In this document: positions 1-4,035 of the stretch, piece by piece | How the letters are laid out: every line of letters begins with the position of its first letter | Numbering within the stretch: the first letter of the stretch is position 1 | Assembly (NCBI GenBank): GCA_002506015.1 | Contig: DAWR01000054.1 | Span: 1 to 6,309, forward strand | Direction: 5' to 3' | DNA: 6,309 nt | DNA from: Candidatus Methanogasteraceae archaeon UBA261 | Lineage (GTDB): Archaea; Halobacteriota; Methanosarcinia; Methanosarcinales; Methanogasteraceae | Notes under the pieces: model-generated | Told to the model about the DNA's origin: nothing | Seen by the model: the letters and a program-made list of their open reading frames with translations, nothing else | Databases searched by the model: none | Program-made: the position numbers and the translations under genes

Positions 1-148
1 GGCGTTCGATCTCCCGGCGATATCCCGCCAGACGGCGCGGGTCTGACTCGTATCGCAGTTTGTCCTCGTACTCTTCGAGCAGGTCCATATCCTTGCGGAT
101 ACTGTATTCAAGAGCTTTCAGACGCTCTTTGATCAGGTCTTTGTTCAT
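1..148 (-). CDS. N-terminal fragment of a protein sharing a charged helical domain with its upstream neighbour (truncated by window edge)
   Basis: Only the first 49 codons are in the window; the gene continues leftward beyond base 1. The start ATG (148-146) overlaps the TGA stop of the upstream gene as ATGA, and GAGG lies about six bases upstream, so translational coupling is likely. The protein begins MNKDLIKERLKALEYSIRKD and then carries DMDLLEEYE, LRYESDPRRLA and YRREIER. Aligned with residues 1-46 of the upstream protein, 31 of 46 residues are identical, so the two are paralogous over this domain. The segment is predicted to be highly charged alpha helix, without a signal peptide. The rest of the protein, and so any catalytic or NTPase domain, cannot be seen. 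From the layout I infer that it could be the effector partner of the complete protein upstream, but nothing in the window shows an enzymatic activity. Confidence 0.85.
   Translation of the reverse strand, partial: MNKDLIKERLKALEYSIRKDMDLLEEYEDKLRYESDPRRLAGYRREIER
1..148 (-). repeat. direct repeat of the paralogous domain (copy 2 of 2; copy 1 at 726-864)
   Basis: Bases 1-24 are identical to 726-749, and bases 77-100 are identical to 802-825, at a constant offset of 725. The similarity covers the coding sequence of the shared N-terminal helical domain and fades towards the two start codons, where the copies differ by three codons in length. High nucleotide identity points to recent duplication or gene conversion between the two genes. 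Confidence 0.9.
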
Positions 149-864
149 CCTTTGCCTCGCCACGCTTTCAATCTCTGCCATGCGGTTTTCAAGTTCAGTT
201 TGCTCTTCAGTCCGACCTCGGTTTCATACGATAGAATGAGCGGTATAATTGGGATTGAAACCTTGAGCTTGTGATTCACATCGAGTTTCGGATCATCGAC
301 CATCTCTGACAGGTTCGTAGCTTCGCTCACCAGTTGGGGGTCGTAATGCCCTGCCTCGTTCTGTTTAATTTCAGATAGAGCTTGTAAAACCGCGCTTAAA
401 GTCTCTTGAATCTCGCTTTCCGGAACAGGGCGAGTTTCTATTTCATCTATTATGCTCTGCACTGTGGCTGATTGGTTTTGATCGAGTCGCTGAACGACCG
501 TGGAGATGATCGTTTGCTCGTTGGCATCGAAACGGTCGAGCAGAGTTTTGCGAAAGTCCTCCAAATCATCCTGTATGGTTTTTTGACCCCATACAAGACC
601 ATCCAGTTTGGCGTCCATCTGCCGCAACATGTCTGCGGTGTCCTGCATCCCTGCTGGCGGCTCGCCGGTCAACTGCCCGCGCAGTTCATCGTACTCCTGC
701 TGATAATGTGTCAAGGACTCGCGCTGGCGTTCGATCTCCCGGCGATATCTTGCCAGACGGCGCGGATCGGTCTCGTATCGCAGTTCATTCTCGTAATCGT
801 TGAGCAGGTCCATATCCTTGCGGATGTTATCTGCAAGTTGTTGTATTCGACGTTCGATCAGCAT
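145..864 (-). CDS. coiled-coil protein with EAD-like N-terminal helical domain; possible adaptor of a conflict/signalling module
   Basis: This is a 239-aa cytosolic protein with no signal peptide or clear membrane helix. Residues 1-61 form a charged helical domain (IRKDMDLL, LRYETDPRRLARYRREIER, YQQEYDEL) that recurs at the start of the next gene. Residues about 75-168 are heptad-like helix typical of a coiled coil, including FDANEQTII and VVQRLDQNQ. Residues 195-232 form a distinct C-terminal module with a hydrophobic stretch, KVSIPIIPLILSYETEV, followed by LNLKTAWQRLK. From memory, similar helical and IPIIP..LSYE segments occur in archaeal and cyanobacterial proteins associated with effector-associated-domain, CHAT, TIR or STAND genes; I cannot verify this here. 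The start is supported by AGGAGG (877-872) seven bases upstream. The 3' end overlaps the next start by four bases, implying an operon. The function is not known; a homotypic adaptor is an inference. Confidence 0.85.
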   Translation of the reverse strand: MLIERRIQQLADNIRKDMDLLNDYENELRYETDPRRLARYRREIERQRESLTHYQQEYDELRGQLTGEPPAGMQDTADMLRQMDAKLDGLVWGQKTIQDDLEDFRKTLLDRFDANEQTIISTVVQRLDQNQSATVQSIIDEIETRPVPESEIQETLSAVLQALSEIKQNEAGHYDPQLVSEATNLSEMVDDPKLDVNHKLKVSIPIIPLILSYETEVGLKSKLNLKTAWQRLKAWRGKG

Positions 865-867
865 TGA

Positions 868-918
868 TTAGCCTCCTGAACTGCATCTTCCAGCCTCCGG
901 TTCATTCATTTTGCTCAT
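868..918 (-). other. possible 16-codon leader ORF upstream of the coiled-coil gene
   Basis: On the minus strand an ATG at 918 opens MSKMNEPEAGRCSSGG and stops with TAA at 870-868, three bases before the start codon of the 239-aa gene. The Shine-Dalgarno of that gene lies inside its last codons, so its translation could be coupled to the downstream gene. The leader start itself has no evident ribosome binding site. A chance ORF of this length is common, so confidence is low. Confidence 0.2.
872..877 (-). promoter_or_regulatory. strong Shine-Dalgarno for the 239-aa coiled-coil gene
   Basis: Reading the minus strand, AGGAGG lies seven bases before the ATG at 864. It is the best ribosome binding site in the window and fixes the start of the gene. 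It also sits at the end of a 16-codon upstream ORF that stops four bases before that ATG. Confidence 0.8.
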
Positions 919-980
919 GGAGCGCCCATGCGCGATTGTAGCTATGGAGCTGAACCTCGGTGGATAAAAGCCCCGCTTCA

Positions 981-990
981 TTATAAAATC
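981..990 (-). promoter_or_regulatory. putative TATA box for the leftward coiled-coil gene pair
   Basis: The minus strand reads GATTTTATAA here, a good archaeal TATA-like element. Initiation would be expected about 25 bases downstream, near 958, giving a leader of about 90 bases before the ATG at 864. No convincing BRE is visible. The box lies beside a copy of the CCACAAGATT motif. Confidence 0.4.
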
Positions 991-1018
991 TTGTGGCTAT
1001 CAGGGGCGAGACTTCTTA

Positions 1019-1183
1019 TTACTTTCTGGTCACCATGATTTTTGGTAACTCTCTGGTCTTAAGTGGTAGTGGACTTGATTTCTTCATACCCCACAAATCA
1101 CACCGCCGATTAAGAATGGGGCGGTTGTATTCCTTACCGATGTCGTTTATGTCAATCGCGGTGTTATGCATCCAACTGACCAT
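1019..1183 (-). CDS. doubtful 54-codon ORF, possibly a gene remnant
   Basis: A minus-strand reading frame gives 54 residues from an ATG at 1183 to TAA at 1019. It includes DINDIGKEYNRPILNRRCDL, then WGMKKSSPLPLK, and ends KIMVTRK. The composition is reasonably protein-like and basic. There is no Shine-Dalgarno upstream and no obvious promoter at leaderless distance. I do not recognise the family. It could be the tail of a decayed mobile-element or other gene, a small real gene, or a chance frame. Confidence 0.2.
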   Translation of the reverse strand: MVSWMHNTAIDINDIGKEYNRPILNRRCDLWGMKKSSPLPLKTRELPKIMVTRK

Positions 1184-1283
1184 TACAGATTACAAAGCTC
1201 AACACGGAAATCTTGCGATGATGGCTGCGCCGCTGCGTTATAGACTGTGTAATCTTGTGGTTAGCTAAACACGTACCGACTCC

Positions 1284-2381
1284 TCAGTATATCGGCTCAA
1301 GATCCTCAATATGGGCAAACGCATCGTTAAGCTGCCTTTGTGATGCTTCTCGCTTACCTGCTTCGACTCGAATCACATCTGCTGCAGTCGAGTATATTCT
1401 CTCAAGTTCGGGCACCGAATTCAGTGTGAAGAGCGAGAGAACCTTTGACGGACCCTTTTTGACGAGAACTCCTTTGAATACCTGCCCGACCTCTGATGAG
1501 AGCTCGTCCACGGTCTTGGTGATCATGTCGAGGTCGAGGTACTTCTTGTCGCCCTTGATGATCAGCATGGCACGTGCCCCTTCATCGTAGACATTCGCAG
1601 GAAAGAGAAGCCCGCTCGGCTTGAAACTCCCGAGAATGGATGATTTGACTGTTGTGCCATTTGTGCTCTCGTAGAACCCCATCGTACCGATGCCGACTCC
1701 GCCGCTCATCACGGTCTTGAGATCGCCGAGATCGGTGACCATCAGCATCTCGCTGTTGAGCGCCTCTATTAAGAAGAGTATCCGCCTCGCAGTCGTGGCA
1801 TTGATCTTGTCATAAGCGGACTTGATGTCGCCTGCGTACTTCTTCAGATACTGGTTGTCCACAAGCAGTACGCCGGTGGGCTTCATCTCAACTAATTCCC
1901 GCAGACAGAACGCAGTGTTCTGCAGCGAAATTGCGCCTTCGTCTCTGAACGGGAGCACTGCGAGACAGACTACCGGAGCGTTGTACGTATGTTTCAGCTC
2001 ACGCACGAGAAGCGGCGCAAACGACGATCCACTCCCACCTGCGGTGGATGTGATGATGAATATGAGATCAAACGATCCTCTTTTATCGATTTCTCCCAGA
2101 ATCATCTCCTTATTCTCCTCAAACATCTTCTTTCCGATGTTCCGGTTTGCACCAACGCCGTGCAGGTGTGGAACGTGCAAACGATCCTCTGCAAGCGTGT
2201 CTCTGAGCCCTTTCAGATCATTGATCGCCGTATTGATCGCAATCGTCTTCACAGACGCGGGAAACTTCTGACGCGAATAGTATTTCGCAAACGTGCCATT
2301 GCTCCCAAACGCCTCGTGGTTGATTGAGTCCAGTACCCGATTTCCGCATTGTCCCAGTCCAAGAATGAGTATGTTCAGCAT
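1284..2381 (-). CDS. FtsZ/CetZ-like tubulin-superfamily GTPase, non-canonical
   Basis: This 365-aa cytoplasmic protein of the FtsZ/tubulin superfamily is expected to bind GTP and polymerise. T1 is GLGQCGNRV (residues 8-16), closer to tubulin GQCGN than to FtsZ GGAGGN. T2 is NTAINDLKGL (50-59), like CetZ. T3 contains GVGANRNIG (75-83). T4 is STAGGSGSSFAP (112-123), where FtsZ has GGGTGTGAAP. T5 is VLPFRDEG (142-149). T7 is TDLGDLKTVMSGG (216-228), which keeps the two acidic residues D217 and D220, but the usual Asn is replaced by Val215. No FtsZ-style C-terminal partner-binding tail is seen; the protein ends EDLEPIY. GGGGTGG lies seven bases before the ATG. It follows the CARDB-domain membrane gene by 70 bases on the same strand. 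It is probably not the main division FtsZ; a CetZ-like or FtsZ-like accessory cytoskeletal role is inferred. Confidence 0.88.
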   Translation of the reverse strand: MLNILILGLGQCGNRVLDSINHEAFGSNGTFAKYYSRQKFPASVKTIAINTAINDLKGLRDTLAEDRLHVPHLHGVGANRNIGKKMFEENKEMILGEIDKRGSFDLIFIITSTAGGSGSSFAPLLVRELKHTYNAPVVCLAVLPFRDEGAISLQNTAFCLRELVEMKPTGVLLVDNQYLKKYAGDIKSAYDKINATTARRILFLIEALNSEMLMVTDLGDLKTVMSGGVGIGTMGFYESTNGTTVKSSILGSFKPSGLLFPANVYDEGARAMLIIKGDKKYLDLDMITKTVDELSSEVGQVFKGVLVKKGPSKVLSLFTLNSVPELERIYSTAADVIRVEAGKREASQRQLNDAFAHIEDLEPIY

Positions 2382-2388
2382 GCTTCTA

Positions 2389-2397
2389 CCACCCCTC
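2389..2397 (-). promoter_or_regulatory. Shine-Dalgarno of the tubulin-like gene
   Basis: The minus strand reads GAGGGGTGG, ending seven bases before the ATG at 2381. It supports that start and sits immediately next to the 9-bp tandem repeat, so the repeat forms the leader just ahead of the ribosome binding site. Confidence 0.6.
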
Positions 2398-2399
2398 TA

Positions 2400-2442
2400 T
2401 CCTTCTGTTTATTCTGTTTACTGTTTTTACCGTTCTTACTGT
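2400..2442 (-). repeat. degenerate 9-bp tandem repeat in the intercistronic leader
   Basis: On the minus strand five consecutive units are ACAGTAAGA (2442-2434), ACGGTAAAA (2433-2425), ACAGTAA (2424-2418, two bases short), ACAGAATAA (2417-2409) and ACAGAAGGA (2408-2400). The unit begins ACAG or ACGG each time and is A-rich and T-poor, so the RNA would be largely unstructured. It fills most of the 70-base gap between the membrane-protein gene and the tubulin-like gene and abuts the Shine-Dalgarno. It could be a slippage-derived microsatellite, a translation-enhancing A-rich leader or a binding array; the sequence does not decide. Confidence 0.6.
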
Positions 2443-2451
2443 CCGTCGTTT

Positions 2452-3732
2452 TCAGTAAGAGTAAGCCCTGTGTCGTTTTATGATCCCGATCAGCAACAAG
2501 ACTGCCGAAATCGCTATCAAGATGTGCGGGTAATATGTTTCCAGGCTCGACTTCTCTGCCCAGAATTCGAGGCTGGCAGTCTCTCCCCCATCCTCCCACA
2601 TCGCCTCCATCTCGATTGTGTGTTTGCCGGTACCGTGCGTGCGGAATGTGACATCGCATTCCTTGCTCTCGCCAGGCGCAATCGACTCGTACACGGGTTC
2701 GATATCGCCTTTCACCACCTGCACATCAGAAGGCAGTTGACTCTTGATATTCACCATCCCGGCAATGGCATTCCCGACATTTGTGACTGTTACGGTCGCA
2801 CTTATGTCATCGCCGCAGGCTATGATGCCATCATCATCAGAATTAATCACGAGGTCAAGTTCTGGATACTGAACCTCCTCAGCTGTGATCTCAAGAGAGT
2901 TGGTTTGCGATTCGGACGAATACGACACACCGGACTCGCTCTTGTAATTTATTATGGACTGGTCCAGTTCGTATTGTCCAGGCTCGGCATCCACTATTCG
3001 GAGATCGTAGCTCATCCGCCTGGTCTCCCCTGCCGCCATGTCCTCGATTGTTGCGGGACAGCCTTCCTGGTACGTGCCTCTGATCTCGGGCTCATCCAGC
3101 ACGACATCTGTTGCGGCCCCGTTCCCGGTGTTCTTGATCTTGAGCGTCGCCCCGACAGTCTGCCCGGCTTCTGCAACGTCTGTGTCAAGCGTTCTCACAA
3201 TCTCAAGCGCTGGTACGGTGGCTGCACTGGCATTGTTTTTGGCATCGGTTCCGGATTCTTCAGCCTCGTCCGGCTCAACCGTGTAATAATCAGTCACCCG
3301 CCATTCCGCAGGTCCGGTGACCCTGACGGATACGGAATCGCCATACACACTGAGCGCATCGATATATATGCTGGTTCCGCTCTGTATTTTGTATGCTGTG
3401 GGACTATCACCCACAAATACCGAGATCACCCTCGCAGGCATCTGGTAACTCGATACACGAAACTTCGCAGAGTCAATTATGTCCATGCGCACGCTGACGA
3501 CCTCTATTGTTATGCTATGCTGAATCGTAACACCAGAGTTAACCGCAAGTTCCCGCTCAAAGATCTCGTCACCGTAACTCTCTGCCGCAGCAGTCGTCGA
3601 GAAGATCATAAAGACCAGCGCGAAGATGGTTATGATTGCTACAATTCTATCGCAGCGGATTTCATCCGCTCTACCAGCCAGATGGCATATTATGCTTTCA
3701 GTCTGTAAACATGATTGGTGCTGACGCCCCAT
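2452..3732 (-). CDS. exported, C-terminally anchored surface protein with CARDB/NEW3-like domains
   Basis: This 426-aa protein is predicted to lie outside the membrane. A hydrophobic segment at residues 30-46 (IVAIITIFALVFMIF) followed by TTAAAES around 47-52 looks like a signal peptide with cleavage near AAA-ES. An N-terminal beta region (about 57-158) leads through an acidic linker to two CARDB/NEW3-like beta domains: about 175-283, with LKIKNTGNGAATDV and MAAGETRRMSYDL, and about 289-393, with VTVTNVGNAIAGMV and IAPGESKECDV. A membrane helix at about 402-418 and a basic tail, KRHRAYSY, end the protein. Such domains are common in archaeal S-layer-related and adhesin-like proteins. The ATG at 3732 is the only in-frame start before the hydrophobic core, giving an unusually long 28-residue n-region. 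It is probably cotranscribed with the tubulin-like gene downstream. Its ligand and exact function are unknown. Confidence 0.82.
   Translation of the reverse strand: MGRQHQSCLQTESIICHLAGRADEIRCDRIVAIITIFALVFMIFSTTAAAESYGDEIFERELAVNSGVTIQHSITIEVVSVRMDIIDSAKFRVSSYQMPARVISVFVGDSPTAYKIQSGTSIYIDALSVYGDSVSVRVTGPAEWRVTDYYTVEPDEAEESGTDAKNNASAATVPALEIVRTLDTDVAEAGQTVGATLKIKNTGNGAATDVVLDEPEIRGTYQEGCPATIEDMAAGETRRMSYDLRIVDAEPGQYELDQSIINYKSESGVSYSSESQTNSLEITAEEVQYPELDLVINSDDDGIIACGDDISATVTVTNVGNAIAGMVNIKSQLPSDVQVVKGDIEPVYESIAPGESKECDVTFRTHGTGKHTIEMEAMWEDGGETASLEFWAEKSSLETYYPHILIAISAVLLLIGIIKRHRAYSY
3654..3670. repeat. perfect 7-bp inverted repeat near the 5' end of the membrane-protein gene
   Basis: AGCGGAT and ATCCGCT flank a three-base loop (ttc on the plus strand). 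It lies inside the coding region, in the codons for the charged RADEIR stretch just before the hydrophobic signal segment, about 62 bases after the start codon. In mRNA it could form a short stable hairpin. It may be coincidental. Confidence 0.5.
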
Positions 3733-3776
3733 CGATTAGGTAACCCCCTATTATAATATTTAGATGTTGTTCATCT

Positions 3777-3784
3777 CTTATAAA
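3777..3784 (-). promoter_or_regulatory. putative TATA box for the membrane-protein/tubulin-like operon
   Basis: The minus strand reads TTTATAAG, centred about 48 bases before the ATG at 3732. With initiation about 25 bases downstream, a leader of roughly 20 bases would result, containing AGGGGG (3749-3744) 11 bases before the ATG as a weak ribosome binding site. A second A/T-rich stretch (AATATTATAA, 3760-3751) lies closer to the gene and could mark the start region. Confidence 0.5.
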
Positions 3785-3820
3785 CCTTACGAATAGCTGG
3801 CGGGCTGGCATTGTAATTGC

Positions 3821-3922
3821 GGCGATCGAACCGTGCGGGGTGGCAGTAAATGCCGGAGAAGGGAGCTATTGCGGATTGCCGGTTGTGATATTGCACGACA
3901 CAATCGAATTTTCATTTTCCAG
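3821..3922 (+). pseudogene. decayed partial duplicate of the 5' end of the Cdc48/VAT gene
   Basis: Bases 3878-3897 match 4096-4115 inside the ATPase gene at 19 of 20 positions. In the frame used by the gene, the upstream copy reads AGCDIARHNRIFIFQ and then a stop, against AGCDIARIDRDFMDQ in the intact protein. Further 5', GTGGCAG (3840-3846) matches GTGGCAG (4072-4078) of the gene, but the spacing differs by 14 bases, which shifts the frame. Still earlier, GGCG, GAAC and GCG blocks occur in the same order in both. I infer an old partial duplication with indels. Only the 20-base core is certain; the outer limits are estimates. Confidence 0.45.
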
Positions 3923-3996
3923 TGAAACCGCTGGTTCTCCACGCTTATGCCGTTCACATCATTTCACCTCATTCGCGAGCGCGGCGACTCCATCCT

Positions 3997-4010
3997 CCGA
4001 AACAAATACA
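3997..4010 (+). promoter_or_regulatory. weak putative BRE/TATA element for the Cdc48/VAT gene
   Basis: The stretch CCGAAACAAATACA is the most A-rich element at the correct distance, about 30 bases upstream of the ATG at 4036. No Shine-Dalgarno precedes that ATG, so a leaderless or very short-leader transcript would fit. The element matches the TATA consensus poorly and is therefore tentative. Confidence 0.3.
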
Positions 4011-4035
4011 AACAAGCAGTGTATTACAGTAGCGC

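Larger units (their letters stand above)
865..1283. other. 419-base intergenic region with no convincing gene
   Basis: This gap separates the leftward tubulin-like operon from the leftward coiled-coil gene pair. It contains the Shine-Dalgarno, the possible leader ORF and the TATA-like box described separately. It also has a 6-bp stem (ACCGCC 1102-1107 with GGCGGT 1120-1125, 12-base loop) and a minus-strand 54-codon ORF (1183-1019) without a ribosome binding site. A plus-strand ORF at 993-1268 has unconvincing composition and no start signal. Two near-identical 13-base copies, aatcttgtgg followed by cta or tta, lie at 987-999 and 1251-1263, about 260 bases apart. No clear terminator for the tubulin-like gene was found. 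Confidence 0.6.
3733..4035. other. divergent intergenic region between the tubulin-like operon and the Cdc48 gene
   Basis: These 303 bases lie between two divergently transcribed genes. They contain the TATA-like box of the leftward operon (3777-3784), a decayed copy of the start of the rightward ATPase gene (about 3821-3922) and a weak promoter-like element at 3997-4010. A plus-strand reading frame starting at 3840 runs into the ATPase gene out of frame; it lacks a ribosome binding site and family features and is not called as a gene. Confidence 0.6.

Noticed and set aside
1102..1125. Stem of ACCGCC and GGCGGT as a terminator or structured RNA
   Set aside because: Only 6 bp with a 12-base loop, no following T-run on either strand, and no further pairing found; too weak to call.
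993..1268. A 91-codon plus-strand ORF in the intergenic gap
   Set aside because: No ribosome binding site, no recognisable family, uneven composition, and it opposes the promoter-like element of the leftward gene. It may be chance.
2375..2659. A 94-codon minus-strand ORF spanning the gap between the membrane-protein and tubulin-like genes
   Set aside because: It overlaps both genes in another frame; its lysine/asparagine-rich tail is simply the translation of the 9-bp repeat.
2293..3708. A 471-codon plus-strand ORF opposite the membrane-protein gene
   Set aside because: It is antisense to a gene with a clear signal peptide, beta domains and membrane anchor. Its own translation is rich in Cys, His, Tyr and Arg with no recognisable domain, and it runs across the operon gap, as expected of a shadow frame produced by codon bias.
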